Of a DNA stretch of 64,000 bases, positions 44,543-53,255 are shown piece by piece. Both the position numbers and the translations under genes were made by a program. The number at the start of each line of letters is the position of its first letter. Positions within the stretch are counted from its first letter, which is position 1. Source of the DNA: Nemorincola caseinilytica (GTDB taxonomy: Bacteria > Bacteroidota > Bacteroidia > Chitinophagales > Chitinophagaceae); the NCBI RefSeq assembly GCF_039540515.1, contig NZ_BAABFA010000008.1:186001-250000 (forward strand), in the 5' to 3' direction. The notes under the pieces were generated by a model. It saw nothing but the letters and a program-made list of their open reading frames with translations. It ran no database searches and had not been told where the DNA came from.

Positions 44543-45472
44543 CTATTTCAGGGTCGTTTGTGCCGATTGCATTATGCGGTATGGTGTGCTTGCCGCGGTT
44601 ATATAACCTATTATACGGCAATGCGCTGCCACCAGCGGGGGCTGTTTTTTCGGGTTCACGGTACGGTCTGCTATGTTCTTCGTATCGTATTTGTACACGC
44701 GCACTATTACCCTGCCGGGCTCTTTGGCGGGTATATTGGGGAATATGGCATCGCCGCCGGGTAGCGCGGTGATAACGGTACGCAGCACATTGGTGAAATC
44801 GTACTCCTCGTCGCCGCCGGGGTGTACAGTGTCGGTGGTGGGGTATTCCTGCACATCTACTATGCTGTCCTGCACCAGCACCAGGTTCAGGTTGTGTGCG
44901 AAGGTTATGGTCATGGGATAGCTGATGGTAGCCACTATAGTAGCTATGCCACTGGCGTTATCGAAGGTGCTTTCCAGCGCCAGGTTGATAGAGTCGGGCA
45001 TGGCCAGGCCATTCTCTATGGCGCCGCCCCAGGTGCTTCTGTCCAGCTTTATACTTTTATTCACCGGCAGGCGGTCTATACCGGCAGAGGGTAGCATGCT
45101 TACCCCGCCATATATGTTCTGCGCTATAGATGTAGCATCATCATGCCTGAAATCGTACTTGGCAGCATGTGGCGCTGTGGGCGGTACCGTCTGTATAGGG
45201 CCCTTTATGTACAGGCCTATCACGTTTATACGGCCGGGGTGCTGTTTCTGGTATTCCTTCAGCACCTCGTGCGCTGCCGGGCAGTTGGTACAACTGGCGC
45301 CCGTATATTCCTCTACCAACACATTGCGCGGCTGTGCGGGAGGCACGGTAGATACATAGGTAGTATCCTTTACCTCTATAGCGGGTTCGGTCAGCCTCAC
45401 ATTGGGTGCTTTCTCTTCGCAAGAGCTTATAGCCAGTGTAGCCACGGCCATCAGCAAAAGATATTTCTTCAT
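44543..45472 (-). CDS. Omp28-related lipoprotein with CxxC motif
   Basis: 309 residues from ATG 45472 (a GTG precedes it). The signal ends LAISSC (lipid Cys18). A thioredoxin-like first half has EYTGASCTNCPAAHEVLKEY, with the redox pair Cys61 and Cys64, and then a GVSMLPSAGIDR segment in the place of the cis-Pro loop. The second half is a beta-rich domain (INLALESTFDNASG, LNLVLVQDSIV) typical of Omp28 proteins. It is likely exposed on the outer membrane and may be a surface thiol/disulfide protein. It is convergent with the NAD(P)-binding gene and separate from the MCE operon. Confidence 0.87.
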   Translation of the reverse strand: MKKYLLLMAVATLAISSCEEKAPNVRLTEPAIEVKDTTYVSTVPPAQPRNVLVEEYTGASCTNCPAAHEVLKEYQKQHPGRINVIGLYIKGPIQTVPPTAPHAAKYDFRHDDATSIAQNIYGGVSMLPSAGIDRLPVNKSIKLDRSTWGGAIENGLAMPDSINLALESTFDNASGIATIVATISYPMTITFAHNLNLVLVQDSIVDVQEYPTTDTVHPGGDEEYDFTNVLRTVITALPGGDAIFPNIPAKEPGRVIVRVYKYDTKNIADRTVNPKKQPPLVAAHCRIIGYITAASTPYRIMQSAQTTLK

Positions 45473-45587
45473 CACTATTTGTATGAAGCACGAATTTACG
45501 GAAATAGCCGGTATACTGTTATAATATTGCCAATATTACCGGCCTGTCAATGTCTTTTCGTTATTTTGCACATATTTTGCTGCGCTT

Positions 45588-46535
45588 ATGACCATTTCTA
45601 AAGAGGTAAGGATAGGAGTGCTGGTGGCCGCGTCCATCGTCATTTTTTTCGCAGGTTTCTATTTTCTCAAGGGCTCCGACGTATTCTCTAGCGACAAGGA
45701 ATATTATTGTTATTTCAATACTGCAAGCGGCCTTGCCGAAGCCTCTACCGTAGAGATAAAGGGCCTTAGTGTAGGCAAGGTGACCAAAATGGAGCTGGCG
45801 GGCGCCAAAGGAGTAAAAGTTACCCTGTCTGTGCATAATGATGTGACGCTGCCAAAGGGTACTGTGGCCAATCTTACCTCATCGGGCCTGCTCAGCGGCA
45901 AGGTCATCAGCCTCGATCTGGGCTCGGGTCCGGGCGAAGAGGCCGAAGGTGCTACCCTGCCATCTACCAAAGGAGCCGATGTGATGGACCAGGTATCGGG
46001 CGAGCTCACCCCCAGGCTCGAAGAGCTGAAAGAGACCATCGCATCATTCAACGTAACGCTGGCACGGGTGAACGCCATGCTGAACGAAGAGAACAAAGAG
46101 GCCATAGCCTCCACATTGCGGTCTCTGAAGACTACCAGCGAGAACCTGGCCCATATGTCGGCTACGTTCGATAAGGAGAGCGCACAGATCACAGGCATCA
46201 TACGCAATGCCAACAGCATTACCGGCAGCCTGGCCAAAAGCAACGATACCATACAGCGCATCATATCCAACACCAACCGCATCACCTCGCAACTGGCCAA
46301 TGCCCCCCTGCAAAAGACCATTGCCGACCTGGAAAAGACCGCTGTAGAGCTGCAGGCCATCATGAAGAAGGTGAACAACGGCGAGGGCTCACTGGGCCTG
46401 CTTGTGAACGACAAGGAGCTGTATAAGAACCTCAACGGCTCGCTGAAGTCTATAACCAACCTTACCGATGACCTGAAAGCACGCCCCGGCAGGTACATCA
46501 ACATCAGTGTCTTCGGGGGTAAGAAGAAAGACTGA
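45588..46535 (+). CDS. MCE/MlaD-family lipid-transport protein
   Basis: 315 residues. One N-terminal transmembrane helix (IGVLVAASIVIFFAGFYF) anchors it in the inner membrane. The MCE domain follows (YYCYFNTASGLAEASTVEIKGLSVGKV to ANLTSSGLLSGKVISLDLG, ~38-118). The rest is a long helical coiled-coil (~130-290) of the kind that forms a hydrophobic channel for lipids. MlaD proteins carry phospholipids between inner and outer membrane, normally with an ABC transporter; none is adjacent here. It starts the operon with the OstA-like gene, whose start overlaps its stop by one base (TGATG). Confidence 0.92.
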   Translation: MTISKEVRIGVLVAASIVIFFAGFYFLKGSDVFSSDKEYYCYFNTASGLAEASTVEIKGLSVGKVTKMELAGAKGVKVTLSVHNDVTLPKGTVANLTSSGLLSGKVISLDLGSGPGEEAEGATLPSTKGADVMDQVSGELTPRLEELKETIASFNVTLARVNAMLNEENKEAIASTLRSLKTTSENLAHMSATFDKESAQITGIIRNANSITGSLAKSNDTIQRIISNTNRITSQLANAPLQKTIADLEKTAVELQAIMKKVNNGEGSLGLLVNDKELYKNLNGSLKSITNLTDDLKARPGRYINISVFGGKKKD

Positions 46536-48481
46536 TGCCCACCGCACCAGGCGCTACCATACGGTATACGATGCTTGCACTGCTGGCGGCATTGCTGCTG
46601 GCGGGCCTACCGGCCAGGGCGCAGAAGCCCGTTGCCGATACTGCCGATAAGGTGCGCATCATCATAGCCAATACCGGCTTTATGGAACACTATACTACCG
46701 ATAGTGGCTCCCTCACAAAATTCGTGAACGACGTAGTGGTATACCAGGGCACCGATACCCTCTACTGCGACAGTATGTATCAGTTCGTAGAGAAAAAGCG
46801 GCTGGAGGCCTTCGGCAATGTGCGCATAGCGCAGCAGGGTGGTACAGAGGGCACCTGCAGCTACCTTCGTTATGCATCGGACAAGCGTATAGCCTATATG
46901 ACGGGCGATGTGCTGCTTACCGATGGCAAGAACCGGCTGTGGTGCCAGGAGCTCACCTACGACCTGGGCACCAAAACAGGCACCTACAACAGGAACGGTA
47001 CCTTGCAGAGCGACAGCACCATGGTGACGAGCATATATGGGGTGTACAATGTAAGGTCGCACGATGCCCGTTTTACCGGCAACGTGGTGGTGCTGGACCC
47101 CCAGTACAAGATAGCATCGAAAGACCTGGGGTACAATACCGAGACGCGGGTAGAGCGGTTCTACGACTATTCTGTGGTCACCAGCGATAGCGGCCGGTCG
47201 GTACTCACTACCTGGAGCGGCACCTACGACAGCAAGAACGTGGTGGCCCGCTTCACAGGGCATTCCTCTATCTGGAACGATGGCCAGTACATAGAGGCCG
47301 ACTCTATGCACTACGACAAGGGATCGGGCTATGGCTACGCCATAGGTCATGTCATATCTATCGATACCGCGCAGCATGCCACCATCTATTGCGGCCGTGT
47401 AGACTATTTTCGCAAGCAGCGTGTGCTGTGGGCCATCATAAAGCCTGTGCTGGAGCTGGCCAATGGCCCCGATACCTTTTACATGCGTGCCGATACCTTC
47501 TATTCGGCGCCAATGGTGCGGGGGGCCGGCCGGCAGTTCCGTATGCCACAGGACACCGCCGATAATAGAGCGGACAGTACATTGCAGAAGGTGGTAAGGA
47601 ATGCCACCATACTGGCGACCGATACGACAACCATCATCAAGACCAAGGCTACCGATAGTACCGCCGTGAAGCCCCGAGGAAGAAGGCAGCGCCCCCAGGC
47701 CGTTGCCAAGACCGATACGGTGGTAGCAGTAGCAGAGCCCGATGCCGGCCCTATAGACAGCATGTGGACCATACCTGCCTACAAATACCGTGTGGACCGA
47801 CTGCTGCGCGATACCGCACGACAGGCTGCCCCCGCGATAAAGACAGCCAGGAACAAAAAGAAGAAGACCGACCTGCCACCTGCCGATACCACTGCGGCCG
47901 ACACCACATCGCCCATATTCTTTACCGGCTACCACCATGTGCTTATCTTCTCCGACTCTATGCAGGCCCGCTGCGATAGTGTATGCTATACCCGTGCCGA
48001 CTCTATAGTGCGCATGATATACGACCCTGTGGCATGGGCACGCGGCAGCCAGATAACCGGCGATACCATACTGATGCTGCTGGATAGCGGCGGCATACAG
48101 ACCATGTATATACCCAATAGCGGCTTCATGACATCGCGCTCGGGCCCCGAGCAGGCGCAGATATACGACCAGATACAGGGAGAATCCATTACGGCCTTCT
48201 TTAAGGAGAACGCCATAAAGAAGATGATAGTGACGCCCGATGCGCAGAGCATCTATTACTCCAAAGACGATGACGGCGCTTATGTGGGCATGAACGAGGC
48301 TACTAGTGTACTGATGCGCATATACTTTGGCGAGCAGCAGATAAGCCGCATAAAATTTGAAAAGGATGTGCACCAGACCATGACCCCCATGCACAAGGCC
48401 GACCTGCCCAATGCCCGCCTCAAACGCTTTAAATGGTTATATGACGAGCGGCCAAAGAGCAAGGATGAGCTGTTCGAGTAG
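46535..48481 (+). CDS. OstA-like (LptA/LptD-N type) envelope protein
   Basis: 648 residues. Signal peptide ALLAALLLAGLPARAQ. The next ~300 residues are OstA-type beta-jellyroll (FVNDVVVYQGTDTLYCDSMYQF, MTGDVLLTDGKNRLWCQELTYD, ARFTGHSSIWNDGQYIEADSMHY), found in lipopolysaccharide transport proteins LptA and LptD. A Thr/Asp-rich, proline-containing linker (~330-460) separates a second beta-rich region (DSMQARCDSVCYTRADSIVRM). In Bacteroidota this long OstA-like protein is common near BamD and may link LPS export to outer-membrane assembly. It lies between the MlaD-like gene and bamD. Confidence 0.88.
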   Translation: MPTAPGATIRYTMLALLAALLLAGLPARAQKPVADTADKVRIIIANTGFMEHYTTDSGSLTKFVNDVVVYQGTDTLYCDSMYQFVEKKRLEAFGNVRIAQQGGTEGTCSYLRYASDKRIAYMTGDVLLTDGKNRLWCQELTYDLGTKTGTYNRNGTLQSDSTMVTSIYGVYNVRSHDARFTGNVVVLDPQYKIASKDLGYNTETRVERFYDYSVVTSDSGRSVLTTWSGTYDSKNVVARFTGHSSIWNDGQYIEADSMHYDKGSGYGYAIGHVISIDTAQHATIYCGRVDYFRKQRVLWAIIKPVLELANGPDTFYMRADTFYSAPMVRGAGRQFRMPQDTADNRADSTLQKVVRNATILATDTTTIIKTKATDSTAVKPRGRRQRPQAVAKTDTVVAVAEPDAGPIDSMWTIPAYKYRVDRLLRDTARQAAPAIKTARNKKKKTDLPPADTTAADTTSPIFFTGYHHVLIFSDSMQARCDSVCYTRADSIVRMIYDPVAWARGSQITGDTILMLLDSGGIQTMYIPNSGFMTSRSGPEQAQIYDQIQGESITAFFKENAIKKMIVTPDAQSIYYSKDDDGAYVGMNEATSVLMRIYFGEQQISRIKFEKDVHQTMTPMHKADLPNARLKRFKWLYDERPKSKDELFE

Positions 48482-48574
48482 GAATACCCGCTATTTTGGC
48501 GGTTTTAAGAAACATTTATGCCTGCCGGATGGCGCCCGCAGCGTTACCTATTAGGCAGTACAAAAGACATTTTA

Positions 48575-48582
48575 TATATTTG
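48575..48582 (+). promoter_or_regulatory. -7 box for bamD
   Basis: TATATTTG is a perfect TAnnTTTG match ending 9 bases before the ATG at 48592. It supports this start over an upstream in-frame alternative and suggests bamD-rpoZ can be transcribed independently. Confidence 0.5.
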
Positions 48583-48591
48583 CCCCCCGGT

Positions 48592-49407
48592 ATGTACATA
48601 CAGTTTAGAAATTTATTTTATTTATTCATCCTTTGTGTGGGCATCGCATCATGCAGCGGTTTCGAGAAGATCCGTAAGAGCAGCGATGTGAACCAGAAGC
48701 TCACAAAGGCCAATGAATACTATGAAAAGAAGGACTATGGACATGCCAATATCCTGTACAAAGAGCTGATGCCCATCATGAAGAGCACGCGCAATTACGA
48801 GGCGCTGTTCTACAAGTATTCCTATACTTACTACTACATGAAGGACTATGTGATGGCCTCCTATTACTTCAAGGACTTCGTAGAGTATTTCCCTACCAGT
48901 GCCAATGCAGAGGAATGTGAGTTCATGAGTGCTGTGTGCCTCTTCAAGTTCGCACCCAAGTACTCGCTCGATCAGAGCAATACCGTAAAGGCCGCCGATG
49001 CCCTGCGCAATTATATACTGAAATACCCGAGCTCTACCCGTGTGGAAGAGGCCCGCAAGTACATAAACGAATCGCAGGAAAAACTGGAACGCAAGCAGGC
49101 CGATGCTGCCAAGCTCTACTACAACATAGGTCAGTACCAGGCCGCTATGGTCACTTACAAGGCCATCATGCGCAATTTTCCCGAAACGAAGAACGCTGAT
49201 GAGTACCTGTACATGATAATGCGGGCAATGTATAAATATGCGAGGATGAGCGTACAGGACAAGCAGGAAGAGCGCTATGCCAGCGCCCTTAGCGCATACA
49301 GGGAACTGAAAGATACTTATCCCGGGTCTAAATACCTGCCCGAGGCCGAGAAAATATATACAGAAACAGATAACAATATAAAAAAGCTACGCAATGAGCA
49401 CAAATAG
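48592..49407 (+). CDS. bamD: Outer membrane protein assembly factor BamD
   Basis: 271 residues from ATG 48592, lipoprotein signal LFILCVGIASC (lipid Cys21). Five TPR-like helical repeats follow (LTKANEYYEKKDYGHANILYKEL, SYTYYYMKDYVMASYYFKDFVEYFPTS, RNYILKYPSSTRVEEARKYI, KLYYNIGQYQAAMVTYKAIM, YRELKDTYPGSKYLPEAEKIY). BamD is the essential lipoprotein partner of BamA. The rpoZ start lies inside its last codons (14-base overlap), a conserved arrangement in the phylum. Confidence 0.93.
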   Translation: MYIQFRNLFYLFILCVGIASCSGFEKIRKSSDVNQKLTKANEYYEKKDYGHANILYKELMPIMKSTRNYEALFYKYSYTYYYMKDYVMASYYFKDFVEYFPTSANAEECEFMSAVCLFKFAPKYSLDQSNTVKAADALRNYILKYPSSTRVEEARKYINESQEKLERKQADAAKLYYNIGQYQAAMVTYKAIMRNFPETKNADEYLYMIMRAMYKYARMSVQDKQEERYASALSAYRELKDTYPGSKYLPEAEKIYTETDNNIKKLRNEHK

Positions 49408-49714
49408 AAGATCGCTGACATCGGTGAACCCGCTTGTAGAGACACGCGATGTGATAGCAATGAAGGAGAAGACAGGTAACCTGTACGAGTCTATCGCTGT
49501 CGTTAGCCGCAGGGCAAACCAGATATCTGTGACCATGAAGGAGGAGCTGCACAGGAAGCTTGACGAGTTCACCGTGCATGGCGACAACCTGGAAGAGGTG
49601 CATGAGAACAAGGAGCAGATAGAGATATCGCGCATATACGAGCGTATGGCCAATGCCCCGCTGCAGGCGCTCACCGAGTTCAATGACGACCAGATATACT
49701 ACAGGAAAAAATAA
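49394..49714 (+). CDS. rpoZ: RNA polymerase omega subunit
   Basis: 106 residues matching the Bacteroidota RpoZ form: TRDVIAMKEKTGNLYESIAVVSRRANQIS, and a C-terminal YERMANAPLQALTEF helix. Omega assists assembly of the beta' subunit and, in many bacteria, contributes to ppGpp response. The gene starts 14 bases before the bamD stop, showing translational coupling of envelope assembly with the transcription machinery. A terminator follows at 49737. Confidence 0.9.
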   Translation: MSTNRRSLTSVNPLVETRDVIAMKEKTGNLYESIAVVSRRANQISVTMKEELHRKLDEFTVHGDNLEEVHENKEQIEISRIYERMANAPLQALTEFNDDQIYYRKK

Positions 49715-49736
49715 GTAGTTATCCATACTTTTTTCA

Positions 49737-49780
49737 GGAAAAGAAGCTGTGCCGCGTGGTATGGCTTCTTTTCCGTTTTT
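49737..49780 (+). terminator. Intrinsic terminator of the MCE-ostA-bamD-rpoZ operon
   Basis: A perfect 11-bp stem (GGAAAAGAAGC, 49737-49747, with GCTTCTTTTCC, 49764-49774), loop 16, then TTTTT at 49776-49780. Confidence 0.8.
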
Positions 49781-49825
49781 ATACCCGCCGTTCACAACCC
49801 TTATTTCCCGTAATTTGCAGATAAG

Positions 49826-52669
49826 ATGAATACCAAGGAGCATGGCCATATAGTAGTGCAGGGTGCGCGTGTGCACAACCTGAAGAACATAGATGTAAGC
49901 ATACCGAAGAACAAGCTGGTGGTGATAACCGGCATCAGCGGCAGTGGCAAATCGTCGCTGGCGTTCGATACCATATTTGCCGAAGGCCAGCGCAGGTATA
50001 TGGAGAGCTTTGCGGCCTATGCGCGTCAGTTCGTAGGCGACCTGGACCGCCCCGATGTGGACAAGATCACCGGCCTTTCGCCTGTCATATCTATAGAGCA
50101 GAAGACCACCAATCGCAATCCGCGCTCTACCGTAGGCACTGTTACCGAGGTTTACGATTTCATGCGCCTGCTGTATGCCCGCATAGGCGAGGCCTACTCC
50201 TACAATACCGGCAAGAAGATGGTGAAGTTCAGCGAGGAGGAGATAGTAGAGCACATCAGGCAACACTTTGCCGGAAAGAAGATAATGCTGCTGGCGCCCA
50301 TAGTGCGAGGCCGCAAGGGGCATTACCGCGAGCTCTTCGAGCAGTTGCGCAAGCAGGGTTATGTGAAGGTGCGTGTAGATGGTGAAGTGACGGACCTGAA
50401 AGAGCGCATGCAACTGGACCGCTACAAGATACACGACATAGAGCTGGTGATAGACCGCCTGGCCGTACAGCCCGATGGCCATGCCCGCATGAGCCAAAGC
50501 ATACAGAAGAGCATGCAGATGGGTAAGGACCTCATGTTCGTAGCCGATGTGGACAAGGGCACCATGCACCAGTACAGCAAGCACCTTATGTGTGTGGATA
50601 CCGGTATATCTTACGAAGAACCATCGCCCAATACCTTCTCGTTCAATTCGCCCTATGGTGCATGCCCCAAGTGCAAAGGCCTGGGCCAGGTATATGCCGT
50701 GAACATGCAGCAGATACTGCCCGACATGAACAAGAGCATCAACGATGGTGCGATAGCGCCGCTGGGCTCCGAGCGCGATTCATGGTCGTTCCAGATGGCC
50801 ACTACGCTGGCAAAGAAGAACAAGATATCGCTGGACAAACCCATAAAGGATATACCACAAAAACAACTGAACCTGCTGCTCTATGGCAATGAAGAAGGTG
50901 TACTGACCTATGTGAGCAAGGACGATACCGCCGAATATACAGGCGCGGTGACACAGCACAACTACGAAGGAATAGTGAACATGGTGCTGCGCTGGTTCGC
51001 CGAGACCACATCAGAGGCCATTCGCACATGGGCCGAGAGCTTTATGGAGCTGAACACCTGTACCGAATGCAATGGCGCCAGGCTGAAGAAAGAAAGTCTT
51101 TACTTCAAGGTAGATGAGAAGAACATTGCCGAGCTGAGCGAGCTATCGCTGCAGCAGTTGCAGGACTGGTTCACCGGCATAGAAAGCAGGCTGAACAACA
51201 AGCAGAACACCATAGCCAAAGATATAGTGAAGGAGATACGCGACCGCCTGCGCTTCCTGCTGGATGTGGGGCTGCATTACCTTACCATGTACCGCCCTAC
51301 GCGCACACTTAGCGGTGGCGAGTCGCAGCGCATAAGGCTGGCCACGCAGATAGGCTCACAGCTTACGGGCATCACTTATATACTCGATGAGCCCAGCATA
51401 GGGCTGCACCAGCGCGACAATATGCGCCTCATCAATGCATTGAAAAGCCTGCGCGATAGTGGGAACTCTGTGCTTGTAGTAGAGCACGACAAGGATATAA
51501 TGCTTGCCTCCGACCATCTTATAGATATAGGTCCCGCGGCCGGCCTGCATGGTGGCCGCATAGTTAGTGCAGGCTCGCCACAGGAGGTATTGAAGGAGAA
51601 GACCATCACATCGGGCTACCTGAACCATAGCCTGCAGATAGAAGTACCTGCCGAAAGGCGCAAAGGCAATGGTAAGAAGCTGTCTATAGAGGGCGCTACC
51701 GGCAACAACCTGAAGAATGTATCGGTAAAGCTGCCGCTGGGCACCTTCATTTGCATAAGTGGTGTGTCGGGCAGCGGCAAAAGTACCCTCATTAATGAGA
51801 CGCTCTATCCCATACTTGCCAAACATTGTTACCCCACCTTCAAGCAGCAGCCTATGCCCTACAAGAAGGTACAGGGGCTGGAGCATATAGATAAGGTGAT
51901 AGAGATAGACCAAAGCCCTATAGGCCGCACGCCACGCAGCAACCCCGCTACCTATTGCGGCTTCTTCAACGAGATAAGGCAGCTCTTCGCACAGGTGCCC
52001 GAGGCCAAGATAAGGGGCTACAATGCAGGCAGGTTCTCGTTCAATGTGAAAGGCGGCCGCTGCGAGGAATGCCAGGGTGGTGGCATGCGTACCATAGAGA
52101 TGAACTTCCTGCCCGATGTATATGTGCTGTGCGAGAAATGCGGCGGCAGGCGCTACAACCGCGAAACGCTGGAGATACGCTACAAGGGCAAGTCCATATC
52201 GGATGTGCTGAACATGACCGTGGATGAGGCTGTGGAGTTCTTTGTGAACGTAGCATACCTGCATCGGCGTATAAAGACCCTGCAGGATGTGGGCCTAGGC
52301 TATGTGACACTGGGCCAGAGTGCAGTGACCCTGAGTGGTGGCGAGGCCCAGCGCGTGAAGCTGGCCACAGAGCTATCGAAACGCGATACCGGGCAGACCA
52401 TATACATACTCGATGAACCTACCACCGGGCTGCACTTCGAGGACATAAAGCATCTGCTGGCCGTGCTGAACCGCCTTGTGGACAGGGGCAATACGGTGTT
52501 GGTGATAGAGCACAACCTGGATGTGGTAAAAGTGGCCGACCATGTGATAGATATGGGGCCCGAGGGCGGCGGCGGCGGCGGAAGGGTAGTAGGCTCCGGC
52601 ACGCCAGAGGATATAGCCGCCATCAAAGAAAGCCATACAGGCCGCTTCCTGGTAGATGAGCTGAAGTAA
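49826..52669 (+). CDS. uvrA: UvrA, excinuclease ABC subunit A
   Basis: 947 residues, full length. Two ABC ATPase modules: the first Walker A is ITGISGSGKSSLAFD (~33-47) and the second GVSGSGKSTLINE (~650). Signature loops are LSGGESQRIRLATQIGS and LSGGEAQRVKLATELS. Zinc-binding cysteine pairs are visible (CPKCKGLG with CTECNGARL, and CEECQGGGM with CEKCGGRRY). UvrA scans DNA for bulky damage and loads UvrB. It is transcribed alone, as far as visible; a short -7-like element (TAATTTG) precedes it. Confidence 0.97.
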   Translation: MNTKEHGHIVVQGARVHNLKNIDVSIPKNKLVVITGISGSGKSSLAFDTIFAEGQRRYMESFAAYARQFVGDLDRPDVDKITGLSPVISIEQKTTNRNPRSTVGTVTEVYDFMRLLYARIGEAYSYNTGKKMVKFSEEEIVEHIRQHFAGKKIMLLAPIVRGRKGHYRELFEQLRKQGYVKVRVDGEVTDLKERMQLDRYKIHDIELVIDRLAVQPDGHARMSQSIQKSMQMGKDLMFVADVDKGTMHQYSKHLMCVDTGISYEEPSPNTFSFNSPYGACPKCKGLGQVYAVNMQQILPDMNKSINDGAIAPLGSERDSWSFQMATTLAKKNKISLDKPIKDIPQKQLNLLLYGNEEGVLTYVSKDDTAEYTGAVTQHNYEGIVNMVLRWFAETTSEAIRTWAESFMELNTCTECNGARLKKESLYFKVDEKNIAELSELSLQQLQDWFTGIESRLNNKQNTIAKDIVKEIRDRLRFLLDVGLHYLTMYRPTRTLSGGESQRIRLATQIGSQLTGITYILDEPSIGLHQRDNMRLINALKSLRDSGNSVLVVEHDKDIMLASDHLIDIGPAAGLHGGRIVSAGSPQEVLKEKTITSGYLNHSLQIEVPAERRKGNGKKLSIEGATGNNLKNVSVKLPLGTFICISGVSGSGKSTLINETLYPILAKHCYPTFKQQPMPYKKVQGLEHIDKVIEIDQSPIGRTPRSNPATYCGFFNEIRQLFAQVPEAKIRGYNAGRFSFNVKGGRCEECQGGGMRTIEMNFLPDVYVLCEKCGGRRYNRETLEIRYKGKSISDVLNMTVDEAVEFFVNVAYLHRRIKTLQDVGLGYVTLGQSAVTLSGGEAQRVKLATELSKRDTGQTIYILDEPTTGLHFEDIKHLLAVLNRLVDRGNTVLVIEHNLDVVKVADHVIDMGPEGGGGGGRVVGSGTPEDIAAIKESHTGRFLVDELK

Positions 52670-52687
52670 TATCGATGTGTGTGGTAT

Positions 52688-52981
52688 CTACCCTGTGCGT
52701 TTCTTTTCAGGGTCGCGTCTATCCATAAAGACACTATATACTACTATCGCATTCCCGAATACCTCATAAACTACGGTATATGGGAATTTATGCAGTATGC
52801 CTTGTCGTACGTTGTTCTTATAATATGAATGGGTGAAAGGGTTTACCAATAAGGAATCGTAGAAGGTCTCAAGGTCAGTGAGAAAGGTATGTCCCAAACC
52901 TCTTCTCTGAGACTCATACCAGTCATATGCTTCTATGATCTCTAAAGCAGCAAGAGGTCTTACTTCAATATTATAGCTCAT
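52688..52981 (-). CDS. ParE/RelE-family toxin
   Basis: 97 residues, the ParE/RelE fold: SYNIEVRPLAALEIIEAYDWYESQRRGLGHTF at the N-terminus, then YYKNNVRQGILHKFPYTVVYEV and the closing strand IVVYSVFMDRRDPEKK. This pattern fits plasmid-stabilisation-type toxins that act on ribosome-bound mRNA or on gyrase; the precise target cannot be told. It overlaps the antitoxin gene by 11 bases and lies downstream of it, the normal order for the family. Confidence 0.87.
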   Translation of the reverse strand: MSYNIEVRPLAALEIIEAYDWYESQRRGLGHTFLTDLETFYDSLLVNPFTHSYYKNNVRQGILHKFPYTVVYEVFGNAIVVYSVFMDRRDPEKKRTG

Positions 52982-53210
52982 TAGGGCGGTCCTTATGTAT
53001 AGCCATGTTCTTTACCTCCTGCCATGAGTATGACCTGCCTTCGCCTTTTAGATATTTGCTACGCTCTTCTTCTATCAATTGTTTCCGTTTGCTTGCAACA
53101 TCATCGGCCTCGTTATACTCCTTTACAATGGCGTATATCATCTTCAATAGCCGGTCGTCGCCATGCTCTATTTCCTCATGCAGCAGTGTTCTTATTTCAG
53201 GCGTATTCAT
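52971..53210 (-). CDS. Addiction-module antitoxin of the ParE/RelE pair
   Basis: 79 residues, almost entirely helical and charged (LLHEEIEHGDDRLLKMIYAIVKEYNEADDVASKRKQLIEEER), with a C-terminal SYSWQEVKNMAIH segment that would wrap around the toxin. This matches the DUF2683/addiction-module component family common in Bacteroidota, which lacks an obvious N-terminal DNA-binding motif. The 11-base overlap with the toxin gene and gene order support the assignment. Confidence 0.85.
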   Translation of the reverse strand: MNTPEIRTLLHEEIEHGDDRLLKMIYAIVKEYNEADDVASKRKQLIEEERSKYLKGEGRSYSWQEVKNMAIHKDRPNEL

Positions 53211-53255
53211 AGCTATACAAATTTAAATAAAATACTCCAACCGAAGGTCGCATGC

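Noticed and set aside
46607..48394. Long minus-strand frame (595 codons) opposite the OstA-like gene
   Set aside because: Antisense shadow; no domains and unnatural composition, while the plus strand encodes a clear OstA-like protein.
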